This document shows, in pieces, positions 16,748 through 26,604 of a stretch of 64,000 nt of DNA. The notes below the pieces were generated by a model. That model was not told the DNA's origin. It saw nothing but the letters and a program-made list of their open reading frames with translations, and made no database searches. The position numbers and the translations under genes are program-made. The stretch's first letter is position 1, and the number at the start of each line of letters is the position of its first letter. Source of the DNA: CAWAPS01 sp963783945 (GTDB lineage Bacteria; Actinomycetota; Acidimicrobiia; Acidimicrobiales; Palsa-688); assembly GCA_963783945.1 (NCBI GenBank), contig CAWAPS010000024.1, positions 558,001 through 622,000 of the forward strand. The letters are read 5' to 3'.

Positions 16748-18478
16748 TCAGACAAGTGAAGGAGTCATAGTGTCACGCCCTGAACGCAACAATCTGCCGG
16801 GTTTGCTCCCAAGGAGCCGCCCTTCACGAACGATGGGCCGGCCATTGACCAGCACGTGGTTCATACCAGTTGATCCCGCACACAGGCGGCCCATGCCCCC
16901 TGGAAGGTCAAGTTTGGACACAACCTCCTCTGCTCCGACCGTCCCAGGCTCGAAAACGATCACATCGGCATAGCAGCCGGCCTCCAGGCGGCCCCGTTGA
17001 CGAAGACCGTAGAGGTCGGCCGGCACCTGGGTCATCAGGTGAATCGCTTCCTCGAAAGATAGGACTTGCCTCTCGCGCACCGCACGCTGCAGCACGACAG
17101 TCGGATAATGAGCCATCGCGATAGTGTCGAAGTGGGCTCCGGCGTCTGACGCACCGATCACGGCTCTTGAATCCCGCCATACGAGGAGACGCGCTCGCCA
17201 GTCGTCATCGGTTTCGGGAGCAGCCGGTGGCCCGAAGCTCGTGTTCAACTCGTCCGCCACCACGATGTCGCAAAGCACGTCCCAAGGATCGCGGCCGCAG
17301 GCGCGACCTATCGTACCGAGGGATTGTCCACGGTATTGCTCGTTTTCCGGTGCTACGACGTCGTAAACGACGTGATCGGCCCAGTCCGCAAGTACCCTGA
17401 GCTTGTTGTCAGGAGAGACGGCCATGGCGTTCAAGCGTGCTCGGGCGTCCTTGTCAGCGAGCAGCCGCAACTTCTCTTCACGCGAGCCTTTCATGGCGGA
17501 CTCCCACCCGAGATGGGCCTCCAGCAGGAATCCGGTTGCGAACGAGAAGCGAACGGGGAAGCTCATAGGAATCGTTAACGCGATGACCTTGCCCCCCTTG
17601 GCTCGTGCCGCGTCACCAGCGGCGAGCAAACGTTCACACTCTTGGCGATTGCTGTCGTTGACCTGGAGTATGTTCCAGTTCAAAGGTCGCTGCGCCGCTA
17701 CAGACAGGTCTGCCATCAACTCGACCATCTCTTCACTGAACGCCGGCCCGACTTCGGTCCTCGGGAAGAGCTCGATCCCTGTGCCCTCGAACTCCCCTGC
17801 CACGCCGGCGAGGGCGAGGAGCTCCGCTGAATCTGCAGCGCGCGACGGAACCATGTTTCCTTCGCCATCGTTGTGGGCGATGTTGCCGCTCGTAGAAAAG
17901 CCGAGGCCACCTGCATCGAGCCCGACGCGAAGCAGTCTCTTCATTTGCTCCAGCTCGTCCGGCATCGCTGCTCGCCGGCCGGCGTCTCCGCGCATCGCTA
18001 CTCTCCGGAGGGCGGAGTGTCCTACCATGAACCCGACATTGATCCCGATCCCGCCAGCCTCGACCCGGTCAAAGTATTCCGCCGTGCTTGTCCAGTCCCA
18101 GGGGACACCAGCGCGAAGCGTTTGGGCGGGCATACCCTCAACTCGGGCCAGCATCCGCAAAATGTAGTCAGTCTCGCCAGGGTCCCCCGAGAGTGGGGCG
18201 ACCGTGAAACCGCAATTTCCCGCTATGGCCGTGGTTACGCCGTGTAACGGCGAGGGCGTCAGCGCGGCATCCCAGAATACCTGGGCATCGAAATGCGTGT
18301 GGATGTCGATAAACCCGGGCGCCACCAGCCTTCCCCCGGCGTCGATCGTGACATCAGCGGGCGCATCGACACGGCCGACCGCCACTACACGGGCGCCTTC
18401 AATACCGATGTCAGCTCGGCGCCGGACGGCCCCCGTGCCATCGATCACTTCGCCGTTTCTAATCACAACATCCAGCAC
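16748..18478 (-). CDS. N-acyl-D-amino-acid deacylase-like amidohydrolase (copy 1)
   Basis: A 576-residue metal-dependent amidohydrolase of the D-aminoacylase type, expected to hydrolyse an N-acyl or cyclic amide. The GTG at 18478 is chosen because GGAGG lies eight bases before it and the resulting VLDVVIRNGEVIDG matches the starts of the paralogues at 22152 and 26474; an in-frame TTG lies five codons upstream. Motifs: FIDIHTHFDAQVFWD (HxH), GNCGF with the family Cys, MVGHSALR, and IGASDAGAHFD with the last metal Asp. It lies 75 bases after the amidohydrolase-2 at 18554-19753, so they probably form an operon. Confidence 0.92.
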   Translation of the reverse strand: MLDVVIRNGEVIDGTGAVRRRADIGIEGARVVAVGRVDAPADVTIDAGGRLVAPGFIDIHTHFDAQVFWDAALTPSPLHGVTTAIAGNCGFTVAPLSGDPGETDYILRMLARVEGMPAQTLRAGVPWDWTSTAEYFDRVEAGGIGINVGFMVGHSALRRVAMRGDAGRRAAMPDELEQMKRLLRVGLDAGGLGFSTSGNIAHNDGEGNMVPSRAADSAELLALAGVAGEFEGTGIELFPRTEVGPAFSEEMVELMADLSVAAQRPLNWNILQVNDSNRQECERLLAAGDAARAKGGKVIALTIPMSFPVRFSFATGFLLEAHLGWESAMKGSREEKLRLLADKDARARLNAMAVSPDNKLRVLADWADHVVYDVVAPENEQYRGQSLGTIGRACGRDPWDVLCDIVVADELNTSFGPPAAPETDDDWRARLLVWRDSRAVIGASDAGAHFDTIAMAHYPTVVLQRAVRERQVLSFEEAIHLMTQVPADLYGLRQRGRLEAGCYADVIVFEPGTVGAEEVVSKLDLPGGMGRLCAGSTGMNHVLVNGRPIVREGRLLGSKPGRLLRSGRDTMTPSLV

Positions 18479-18553
18479 GGCATCCGCCTCCAAGAGTCAG
18501 TACAGTTCGACTACCACCTAATCACAATGCCCCGGACTTCTGTCGACCTCTGC

Positions 18554-19753
18554 CTACCTCTGTCGTTCGGAGTGTTTCGCCAGGCTCTGGATGTCGACTT
18601 GGAAGAGGTCGGTGGCGTTCTTCCACAGGATCTTGTCCCGGTCGGCTGGTTCGAGATCGACGAGCAGATCGATGGCGTAGTCGACCTCGTCCTCGATCAA
18701 GCAGGTGGCATGGGGATAGTCGGTCTCGAACAGGAGGTTGCCGGCACCTATCCGGTCAGCGTGCCACTGGTCAAGCTTTTCGAACCAGGAATTGGCGAAG
18801 ACCTGGCGATGAAAATAGAAGCTCGGCGGCTCGAACTGCGGCCGGTCGCTCCTCATGTCATATTGCCGGTAGGCCCAATCAAGCGTCTCGAGCAGGAACG
18901 GTATCCATCCCACCCCGCTCTCCACGATGATGAACCGCAACCGCGGGAAGCGCTCCAACACCCCCGACATCAACAGATCACCGGTGATCATGGCGTTACG
19001 CAGGAACTCCTCGGCGTTGGCCCGCCCCAGCCAGCTCTTGTACGTCTCTACCGCGATGCGCTCCTCCATACGCTCCGCCGACTGTCCCCCACCGCCAACG
19101 TGGAAGCTGATGGGAAGACCGGTGGCCTGCGCCGCCGCCCACATCGGATCCCAACACCGATCAGCCAGGAAAGGTAACCCATGCCACTGGGGTGCTCCTG
19201 TCGAGACAAACCCGTGATGTCCCATCTCGGCACACCGCTCGATCTCTTTCACCGCCGCGGGGACATCCCAATACGGCAGGCAGGCGAGGGGAACGAACCG
19301 GCCCGGCTGCTGTTCGGCCCAGCTGAGTATCCAGTCGTTGTAGGCCTGTGCTATCCCCACCTGATACTCGAGCGGCATGTCCGGGAGCACGCGATAGATA
19401 TCCGGGCCGATTAGACCCAGGTTCGGATACAGCACCGCAGCGGTGATGCCGAACTCGTCCATCACCTTCACCCGCTCGTTTGGATCCCAAGCCGACGGAT
19501 GCATCTCGGCAAAACGGGTGATATACCCCGACGCCCCCTCCTCCCGCCTGCGGATCCCCCCGTCGTCACCCTTCCCGATGGCGCAGATCCCAGCCGGTAC
19601 CACTGGCCGGTCTCCGATAAACCACATGTCACAGTCTCGCTCCGGGACGTACATCACATGGGGAATACCATCCCCCCACTTCGAGGCCATACGACCCGTC
19701 CACAAATCCCACGGCTCAACCGCATGAGAGTCCGTATCAACAACAAACGACAT
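18554..19753 (-). CDS. Amidohydrolase-2 family (ACMSD-like) protein
   Basis: A 399-residue TIM-barrel amidohydrolase. The start ATG 19753 follows GAGGTG; longer in-frame starts are unsupported. The first-strand motif is VDTDSHAVEPWDLW, so the pair is DxH (D-S-H) rather than HxH. The central His is in ISFHVGGGG and the last metal Asp in FETDYPHATC. It is probably a hydrolase or decarboxylase, first in an operon with the D-aminoacylase-like gene downstream. The two may act in sequence on the same compound (inference). Confidence 0.9.
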   Translation of the reverse strand: MSFVVDTDSHAVEPWDLWTGRMASKWGDGIPHVMYVPERDCDMWFIGDRPVVPAGICAIGKGDDGGIRRREEGASGYITRFAEMHPSAWDPNERVKVMDEFGITAAVLYPNLGLIGPDIYRVLPDMPLEYQVGIAQAYNDWILSWAEQQPGRFVPLACLPYWDVPAAVKEIERCAEMGHHGFVSTGAPQWHGLPFLADRCWDPMWAAAQATGLPISFHVGGGGQSAERMEERIAVETYKSWLGRANAEEFLRNAMITGDLLMSGVLERFPRLRFIIVESGVGWIPFLLETLDWAYRQYDMRSDRPQFEPPSFYFHRQVFANSWFEKLDQWHADRIGAGNLLFETDYPHATCLIEDEVDYAIDLLVDLEPADRDKILWKNATDLFQVDIQSLAKHSERQR

Positions 19754-19941
19754 ATCACACCTCACAAACCCCCCATCTAAACAACCGATACCAGCACGCC
19801 AGACACGATGATCCCACGAACCGACAGTCATCATCACCCAGCTAGGACGGCCCGAACAAGGCCGAACAAGTGAACCCGGCATTCAGGAACCCTGAAACCC
19901 GCGCACATACCACCCCCAACGTCAGGCAGAGGCCTTGACCG

Positions 19942-20290
19942 TCACGGACTGAACGACGGCCGGCTGTCCGAGGCGCTCAGGATGCGGGCTCGGCCAGTCG
20001 TGTCGAAGATGGCGCGTGTCGTCGGTGAATCGCACAGGGGTGGTCGTACGAACTGGAGGGTGCGGTCGGCCAACGTCATCGATTCGACTGCGTTCACCCA
20101 GCGCGTCGGCTGGGGCGGAAACGAAATGTTTCCAACCAGGCGAATGACGATCTGGCTCGAAGCCACGACCGTCGCATTAGGGCAATTTTCGAGCGCCGGC
20201 AGTACGGTGGCGATGTGATCGTGGTCCGCAGCACCTGATAACTCCTTCCACGTCGCCATCAGACTTGTCAAGACCCAAAATCGAACCCAC
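19942..20290 (-). pseudogene. MBL-fold metallo-hydrolase remnant
   Basis: The leftward frame ending at 19942 contains ADHDHIATVLPALENCPNA, then VNAVESMTLADRTLQFVRPP and LCDSPTTRAIFDTTGR. These match the metal-binding and central part of flavodiiron/MBL-fold hydrolases of the (H)DDHDH...GDRTL..VRPP..DSP type. The preceding segment (SILGLDKSDGDVEG) lies in another frame, implying a shift near 20225, and the protein stops shortly after the ADSFGA-equivalent position. The N-terminal third is not recognisable. The rest of 19754-20568 shows nothing else. Confidence 0.5.
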
Positions 20291-20568
20291 CCTGTCGCCA
20301 TAATGGCGTTCCTCGAGCAGATTGGCCGATGCGGCGAGGTCAACCCGTCCAGCCTGTTGCCGCTTGAGCGACTCGAGACCTGTCACCACATCGGCGACGG
20401 TTGGCGTGCTGCAGGCGCTCAAACGGAAGTACACTCGGTTCGAGGTAGGGGGATGCTTGGGCGGCCGAGCCCATCGACACATCGGTACGAAGGGCTCGTG
20501 TCGGGCGATGGAGTCACGTCACCCCGGTTTAGTACCATAAGGCATCTGGACGGAATCGAGGAGAGACG

Positions 20569-21849
20569 ATGGAACTCGAAGACATGATCCTCATCAGCGT
20601 CGACGACCACGTGGTGGAGCCGCCTGACATGTGGGAAGGCCGGGTGCCGAAGAAGTACGCCGACCAGGTGCCGAAGATTGTCCCCCTGGACGACGGGACC
20701 GAGGCGTGGGAGTTCGACGGCAAGCGGTCGACCAACACCGGGCTCAACGCCGTCGCCGGCCGTCCCCCCGAGGATTATGGACTCGACGCTCAGGCGTTCG
20801 AAGACATGCGCCCGGGCTGCTACGACGTACACCAGCGCGTCCGCGACATGAGCGCCAATGGGGTCCTGGCATCGTTGAACTTCCCGTCGTGGGCGGGGTT
20901 CGCCGCCGGCCAGTTCCTGCGGACGCCGGACAAGGATCTCGCCCTCGCCATGCTCCAGGCTTACAACGACTGGCATGTCGAGGGCTGGTGTGGCGCGTAC
21001 CCCGACCGGTTCATCGCGCTCGGCCTCGTGCCGGTGTGGAACCCCCAGTTGATGGCGCAGGAAGTCCATCGGTTGGCGGGGATCGGCTGCCGGGCGGTCA
21101 CCTTCGCCGAGAACCCGGTACCGCTCGGCCTGCCCAGCCTGCACTCGGAGCACTGGGACCCGTTCTGGGCGGCGTGCGAAGACGAGCAGACCGTGGTCTG
21201 CATGCACATCGGCTCGTCATCATCGATGGCGGTAACCTCGGATGACGCACCGTTCGCAGTGAGCCACAGCTTCGGGGCGACTCGGACCATGGGGGCGGCA
21301 CTCGACTTGGTCTTCTCGTCGATCTTCAAGAAGTTCCCGACGTTCAAGGTCGCCCTCAGCGAGGGCGGAATCGGCTGGATCCCCTACCTGATGGACAAAA
21401 TCGACTGCCACTATCTCCACCACCGCGCCTGGACGGGCGAGGATTTCGGCGACATGTTGCCGAGCCAGGTTCTCCGGGAGCGGATCGTCACCTGCTTCAT
21501 CGAGGACCCGACCGGTGTCAAGCTCCGCCACGACATTGGAATCGACACCATCACCTGGGAGTGCGACTACCCTCACTCCGACTCGACGTGGCCGACCTCG
21601 CCGGAGACGCTGTGGAAGGAGATCGGCGAGATCCCCGACGAGGACATCGACAAGATCACCCACCTCAATGCCATGCGCGTGTACCACTTCGATCCGTTCC
21701 CCATCCGGCCCCGTGAGAAGTGCACGGTGGGAGCGCTGCGGGCCGAGGCGACCGATGTCTACACCGGCTACCACCACGCGCCCAAGCGCGGGGCGCTCCC
21801 CGCTATGGCATCGGTGCTCCGTGATCGGATCACCGACAGCAAGAGCTGA
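20569..21849 (+). CDS. Amidohydrolase-2 family (ACMSD-like) protein
   Basis: A 426-residue amidohydrolase; the ATG follows GAGGAGAGACG. The first-strand motif is ISVDDHVVEPPDMW (D-D-H in place of HxH), the central His is in VCMHIGSSS, and the C-terminal Asp is in ECDYPHSDSTWP. A long MAQ...VTFAENP region is typical of the environmental subgroup also seen at 18554. It is followed by a hairpin terminator and then by the D-aminoacylase-like paralogue at 22152, repeating the pairing seen at 16748/18554. Confidence 0.92.
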   Translation: MELEDMILISVDDHVVEPPDMWEGRVPKKYADQVPKIVPLDDGTEAWEFDGKRSTNTGLNAVAGRPPEDYGLDAQAFEDMRPGCYDVHQRVRDMSANGVLASLNFPSWAGFAAGQFLRTPDKDLALAMLQAYNDWHVEGWCGAYPDRFIALGLVPVWNPQLMAQEVHRLAGIGCRAVTFAENPVPLGLPSLHSEHWDPFWAACEDEQTVVCMHIGSSSSMAVTSDDAPFAVSHSFGATRTMGAALDLVFSSIFKKFPTFKVALSEGGIGWIPYLMDKIDCHYLHHRAWTGEDFGDMLPSQVLRERIVTCFIEDPTGVKLRHDIGIDTITWECDYPHSDSTWPTSPETLWKEIGEIPDEDIDKITHLNAMRVYHFDPFPIRPREKCTVGALRAEATDVYTGYHHAPKRGALPAMASVLRDRITDSKS

Positions 21850-21862
21850 TCGTCAGCAGCCC

Positions 21863-21898
21863 CGACGTCCGGCGCCGCGAGTCAAGGCGCCGGCGTCG
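21863..21898 (+). terminator. Strong hairpin after amidohydrolase gene
   Basis: CGACGTCCGGCGCC (21863-21876) can pair with GGCGCCGGCGTCG (21886-21898), a 13-bp stem with one bulged T and a nine-base loop, starting 14 bases beyond the stop of the 20569-21849 gene. There is no T-run, so it is a terminator by position. The rest of 21850-22151 shows no gene. Confidence 0.6.
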
Positions 21899-22151
21899 AA
21901 GCTGCGGCGCTCGCCGGCATGACGAGTGACGCTACCGGACACCACGGGACGCCTGAAGGCCTGATCGAACCTTTCAGTCCGCCTGAACGATGAGATTAAT
22001 AGTTGGTGCTTGCTGAGGGGAACCGCCGATGGTTGCGTGATTGGCCGGTTATCCCGTCGTATCCGGAGGGTGAAGATCTGTGCGTCTCACCATCGAGTCT
22101 TGCCTTCCCCCGGTGTGATGCGGCTGAGTATCTGAAAGGTGGTATGAGGAC

Positions 22152-23879
22152 GTGCTGGATGTGCGACTGCGTGGCGGTACTGTGGTTGACGGGACGGGTG
22201 CCGGGGGTTTTCGGGCGGATGTGGGCATCCGGAATAGCCGGGTTGTCGCGGTTGGCGACTCCGACGAGCAGGCGGCCAGCACGGTTGATGTGTCTGATCT
22301 GGTGGTCGCCCCGGGGGTGATCGATCCGCACACCCACTTTGACGCCCAGCTCTTCTGGGATCCGACGGCTTCGCCGTCGAGCACGCACGGGGTGACAAGC
22401 GTGATCAGCGGCAATTGCGGCTTTACCCTGGCGCCGCTCGGACCACAAGAAGCGGATTACATCCGGCGGATGATGGCGGTGGTTGAAGGTATGCCGCTCA
22501 GCGCCCTCGAGAACGCGCTGCCATGGAACTGGCAGTCGTTTGGGGAGTATCTCTCGGGACTGGATGGCAAACTGGCGGTGAACGCGGGATTTCTCGTGGG
22601 GCACTGCGCCATCCGGCGCACCATCATGGGGGCTAGCGCAGTAGGCGGCCGACCGACTGCGCCGCAACTCAGGGCAATGCAGGAGCTCTTGGCAGAATCG
22701 CTCAACGCGGGCGGCCTCGGGCTTTCATCATCACAGTCGTATTCGCATAATGATGCGGACGGTCAGCCCGTGCCGTCGCGCCACGCTGACGTCGACGAGT
22801 TGCTGGCGTTGTGCGAGGTCGTTCGCCGCTATCCGGGCACGTCGCTCGAGTTCATCAGCGACGGGTGCATCGACTGGTTGAGCGATGATGAGATTGATCG
22901 CATGGCCCGCATGTCGTACACGGCTCGTCGCCCGCTGAACTGGAACGTGCTGGCGGTGGATTCGAGCGAGCCGGATCGGGTGGCGCACCAGCTTCGGGCC
23001 TCGGACCGAGCCGCGGAGCTCGGTGGCCGCGTAGTGGCGCTTACCATGCCGACGGGCATGGGGATGAACCTGGGCTTCTCGAGTTTCTGTGCGCTGTGGT
23101 TGATACCGGGGTGGAAGGAGATCCTCGGTCAGCCGGCGCCACAGCTGATCCAGGCCCTACGAGATCCCGAAGTACGGCGGAATCTGGACGAGAGAGCCCG
23201 TTCGGTGACGGGCCCCCGGGCCATCCTCTCCAACTGGGGCGGCTACCAGATCGGTGACACCGTAGCGCCCGAAAACGCGTCCCTGGAAGGGCGGCTGGTG
23301 CGAGACATAGCGTCGGAGCGCCATGCGAGCGAGTTCGACGCTCTTCTCGACATCGTCGCCAGTGATGGACTCGAGACGGTGCTCTGGCCTCCCCCGGTCG
23401 CCGATGACGCGGAGAGCTGGGCCATGCGAGGGAAGCTGTGGGAGGACCCCCGGGTGATACTTGGTGGCTCGGACGCCGGAGCCCACCTCGACCGCATCTG
23501 TGCTTCGGTGTACCCAACGAATTTCCTGGCTGACTGCATTCGAGGCCGACGCCTCGCGCCGATGGAGACTGCGGTGCGACTAATGACATCCGCTCCCGCA
23601 GACCTTTTCGGGTTGCGTGACCGGGGACGGGTGGTCGAAGGTGCCGTTGCCGATTTGATGATCTTCGACCCTGAGACTGTCGGTGCCGGTCCGATCCGTA
23701 TGGCGCTTGACCTGCCCGGGGGCAATAAGCGCCTGGTGGCCGACGCCCTAGGCGTGGAGCACGTTTTCGTGGGCGGGACTGAAACAGTCAGGGCCGGGAC
23801 GGCGACCGGCGCGCTGCCGGGTACCCTGCTTCGCTCCGGTCGCGACACGGTCACCTCCCAAGTCCCCGCCGGCCTTTGA
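22152..23879 (+). CDS. N-acyl-D-amino-acid deacylase-like amidohydrolase (copy 2)
   Basis: A 575-residue protein from the GTG at 22152. It has the same architecture as copies 1 and 3: VIDPHTHFDAQLFWDP (HxH), SGNCGFTLAP, LVGHCAIR, the QSYSHNDADG loop, and LGGSDAGAHLD near the C-terminus, then a conserved terminal GTLLRSGRDT. It is closest to copy 3 (24768-26474), with which it shares SQSYSHNDADGQPVPSR-type loops, and is convergent with the TauD/copy 3 pair. The expected reaction is amide hydrolysis of N-acyl-D-amino acids or of an unidentified cyclic amide. Confidence 0.93.
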   Translation: MLDVRLRGGTVVDGTGAGGFRADVGIRNSRVVAVGDSDEQAASTVDVSDLVVAPGVIDPHTHFDAQLFWDPTASPSSTHGVTSVISGNCGFTLAPLGPQEADYIRRMMAVVEGMPLSALENALPWNWQSFGEYLSGLDGKLAVNAGFLVGHCAIRRTIMGASAVGGRPTAPQLRAMQELLAESLNAGGLGLSSSQSYSHNDADGQPVPSRHADVDELLALCEVVRRYPGTSLEFISDGCIDWLSDDEIDRMARMSYTARRPLNWNVLAVDSSEPDRVAHQLRASDRAAELGGRVVALTMPTGMGMNLGFSSFCALWLIPGWKEILGQPAPQLIQALRDPEVRRNLDERARSVTGPRAILSNWGGYQIGDTVAPENASLEGRLVRDIASERHASEFDALLDIVASDGLETVLWPPPVADDAESWAMRGKLWEDPRVILGGSDAGAHLDRICASVYPTNFLADCIRGRRLAPMETAVRLMTSAPADLFGLRDRGRVVEGAVADLMIFDPETVGAGPIRMALDLPGGNKRLVADALGVEHVFVGGTETVRAGTATGALPGTLLRSGRDTVTSQVPAGL

Positions 23880-23903
23880 TCCGGTGTATCCCGGCTTGCG
23901 TTG

Positions 23904-24728
23904 TCAGTTGTGGTTGCCGTATGGCAGGATCGAGATGCGGTGAAGCAGTCGGCGCTCGTGGTAGTCGGGTACGGCGTAGTGCTGGACAACCCGGTTGTCC
24001 CAGAAGACGACGTCGCCCTCGTTCCAGCGTAACCGGACCTGGAGTTCCGGGCTTTTGACGTGCTCGTACAGGAAGTCGAGGATTGCGGTGCTTTCTGCGG
24101 TCGGTATTCCGTCGATATAGGTCGTCCAGTTGTAGTTGACGAACAGAAGCTTGCGGCCGGTTTCCGGGTGCCGGGCGACGACCGGGTGCTTGACCGGAGG
24201 GTGATCGCTCGGGTTGAGTCCGGGCCGGGTGAGGCCGGTGCGGGCCAGCCGCTCGGCCATCTGGCCGTACGAGTGATACGCATAGAGACCGTCGAGGTAT
24301 GACTGCATGCGGGGCGAAAGGCGATCGTAGGCCGCGGTCATGGATGAGAAACAGGTGTCCCCGCCGGACGCGGGGATGACATGCGCCTGCAAGATTGCTC
24401 CGAGGGGTGGGATCTGACGGAAGGTGTTATCAGCGTGAAAGTGGGCGGCTTCGCTACCAGTGGGATCTGTCTGATCGAGCACCAGCAGATTAGCCGACAC
24501 CTCGTCGTCCGGACGGCGAAAGGGGGTGGGCTCGGGCTCGCCAAAATGTTTGACCATCGCCAGGTGCTGATCGAATGAGAGCATCTTTTGCTCCCGAAAG
24601 AACAGGACCTGGTGTTCCAACAGACCGGAGTGGATCACATCCGCCGTCTCGGCAGTCAAAGGGTTGGTGAGGTCGATACCGCGGACATCCGCCCCCAAAG
24701 CGCCTGAGATGCGGCTAAAGCTGATCAT
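23904..24728 (-). CDS. TauD/TfdA-type Fe(II)/2-oxoglutarate dioxygenase
   Basis: A 274-residue 2-oxoglutarate-dependent oxygenase, cytosolic, oxidising an unactivated carbon with loss of CO2 from 2-oxoglutarate. The iron triad is visible: HAD in AHFHADNTF (about residues 96-101) and the distal His in NRVVQHYAVPDYH. The final Arg for 2-oxoglutarate is in ERRLLHR. The ATG at 24728 follows GGAG. It starts 39 bases after the stop of the D-aminoacylase-like copy 3, so it is probably in the same transcript. The usual TauD substrates are sulfonates or phenoxyacids; the substrate here is open. Confidence 0.92.
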   Translation of the reverse strand: MISFSRISGALGADVRGIDLTNPLTAETADVIHSGLLEHQVLFFREQKMLSFDQHLAMVKHFGEPEPTPFRRPDDEVSANLLVLDQTDPTGSEAAHFHADNTFRQIPPLGAILQAHVIPASGGDTCFSSMTAAYDRLSPRMQSYLDGLYAYHSYGQMAERLARTGLTRPGLNPSDHPPVKHPVVARHPETGRKLLFVNYNWTTYIDGIPTAESTAILDFLYEHVKSPELQVRLRWNEGDVVFWDNRVVQHYAVPDYHERRLLHRISILPYGNHN

Positions 24729-24767
24729 GGTCGTACTCCGTTCGTTGGCTCACCCACCACCGTCTCA

Positions 24768-26474
24768 TCAACGAGCCGACGCGCTGGTGTCGCGGCCCGA
24801 TCGCAGCAAGGTGCCGGCCAGTTCCCCGGTCGGTCGGCCGTCCACCACCGTTTCGCGGCCGTTTATCAAGACCCTGGTGACACCCTTGGAGTCGGCAACC
24901 AACCGCTTTCCCTTGGCCGGCAGGTCGAAACAGGTTCTCGACGGTCCTGCTCCGATCTGCTCGGGATCGAACACGACCACATCCGCGCGGTAGCCGACGG
25001 CAAGACGGCCCCGGCCTCGCAACCCGAAGAGTCGGGCCGGGACATCGGTCATGAGTTGCACTGCCCGCTCCACTGGCACCAGCTGCCGGCCGCGGAGGCA
25101 GTCGTCGAGGAACCGCGTCGGGTAGGGAGAACCGAGCAGCCGGTCGAGATGGGCTCCGGCGTCCGAGCCGCCGATGAGAATGTCCGGGTCCTTCCATAGG
25201 GCCTGTCGGAGCTGCCAATCTGCGTCGGTGTCGGCGAACGGAGGGGGCCACAACACCGTCTGCAACCGGTCGGCAATCGCGATGTCGACGATCGTGGTGA
25301 ACGGGTCCTTGCCGAGTTCGGCCGCAATACCACCGACCACTCGATTTCTATAGGGCTCGTTCTGAGGGGAAAAAACGTCTCCGATCATGTAGCGCGAGAA
25401 GTCGACGAAGGGAGCCCACATTGTCGGTAGCGCGTTTTGGAGGAGACGAGAGCGTACATCGGGGTCCTGGAGCCGCTCCATCCGTTGCGGGACCTCGAGA
25501 TCGAGGACCTCACGCCACCCAGGAATATGCCAAAAGGCGCAGAACGTCAGGAAACTCATGTTGTTGTCGGAGGGCACCGGCATGGTCAGCGCCGTGATCC
25601 GGCCGCCGACCTCCCTGGCCCGCCTGGATGCACTCAACTGGTGTGCTGGGCGGTCCGGCTCCCGGCTCGTCACGCCCAACTGGTTCCAGTTGATCGGACT
25701 CTTCGCCGTCACGCTCATCTGTGCCAGATAGTCGACCTCGTGGTCGCTGAACCGGCCCAAGCAGCCGTTACTGATGAGAGCCAGCGACATCCCGTCGTGG
25801 CGGCCGACCACTTCGCACAGCTCGAGCATTTCCTCTTCGGATGCCCAGCGGCTGGGCACCGGCTGTCCGTCCCCATCGTTGTGGGTATACGACTGGCTGG
25901 TGGAGAACCCGATACCGCCCGCGCCAAGCGAATCGTCCAGCAGCTCGGACATCTGCTTCCGCTCAGCTTCGGTCGCTTCCCGGGCAAAGTCCTCGCCCAG
26001 TACGTAACGACGGAGGGCGCAGTGGCCGACCATAAAACCGGCGTTGACCCCGACATGCCCGTCGAGCCCATCCAGGTACTCACCGAAACTCTCCCAACTC
26101 CACGGGACCCCCTGTTCGAGCCCGGCCAGCGGCATGCCTTCCACCTGTGCCATCATGCGCCTCGTATAGTCGGCGTCACGCTCCTTGAGCGGGGCCAGGG
26201 TGAAACCGCAGTTGCCGGCGATGACCGTCGTCACTCCGTGCCAGCTCGAGGGCGTGGCAAAGGGATCCCAGAACAGCTGGGCATCGTAATGGGTGTGCGG
26301 ATCGATGAACCCAGGAACCACCACAAGTCCCTCGGCGTCGAGGGTCCGAACCCCTCCCTCGTCCACCTGGCCGAGCTGGGTGATCACGCCGTCCTTGATC
26401 CCTACATCAGCCCGAATCCCCTCCCCTCCCCTGCCGTCAACGACCGTGCCCCCGACGATCACGTAGTCCAGCAT
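24768..26474 (-). CDS. N-acyl-D-amino-acid deacylase-like amidohydrolase (copy 3)
   Basis: A 568-residue protein; the ATG at 26474 follows GAGGAGAG. Motifs: FIDPHTHYDAQLFWDP, AGNCGFTLAP, MVGHCALR, SQSYTHNDGDGQPVPSR, IGGSDAGAHLD, terminal GTLLRSGRDT. It heads a leftward pair with the TauD-type dioxygenase. The three copies within 10 kb are clearly diverged rather than recent duplicates, so they may act on different amides. Confidence 0.93.
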   Translation of the reverse strand: MLDYVIVGGTVVDGRGGEGIRADVGIKDGVITQLGQVDEGGVRTLDAEGLVVVPGFIDPHTHYDAQLFWDPFATPSSWHGVTTVIAGNCGFTLAPLKERDADYTRRMMAQVEGMPLAGLEQGVPWSWESFGEYLDGLDGHVGVNAGFMVGHCALRRYVLGEDFAREATEAERKQMSELLDDSLGAGGIGFSTSQSYTHNDGDGQPVPSRWASEEEMLELCEVVGRHDGMSLALISNGCLGRFSDHEVDYLAQMSVTAKSPINWNQLGVTSREPDRPAHQLSASRRAREVGGRITALTMPVPSDNNMSFLTFCAFWHIPGWREVLDLEVPQRMERLQDPDVRSRLLQNALPTMWAPFVDFSRYMIGDVFSPQNEPYRNRVVGGIAAELGKDPFTTIVDIAIADRLQTVLWPPPFADTDADWQLRQALWKDPDILIGGSDAGAHLDRLLGSPYPTRFLDDCLRGRQLVPVERAVQLMTDVPARLFGLRGRGRLAVGYRADVVVFDPEQIGAGPSRTCFDLPAKGKRLVADSKGVTRVLINGRETVVDGRPTGELAGTLLRSGRDTSASAR

Positions 26475-26604
26475 GCAACTCTCCTCGCAGGCAGTAAAAC
26501 CGTACGATTAGAAGGATATCAATCCTTGATCGCCAACGAAATAGCAGGTCAGTGTAGTTACCGTGTCCCGACGGCCCGGCGGGCCGCGCCCTAGTATTCC
26601 CCCC

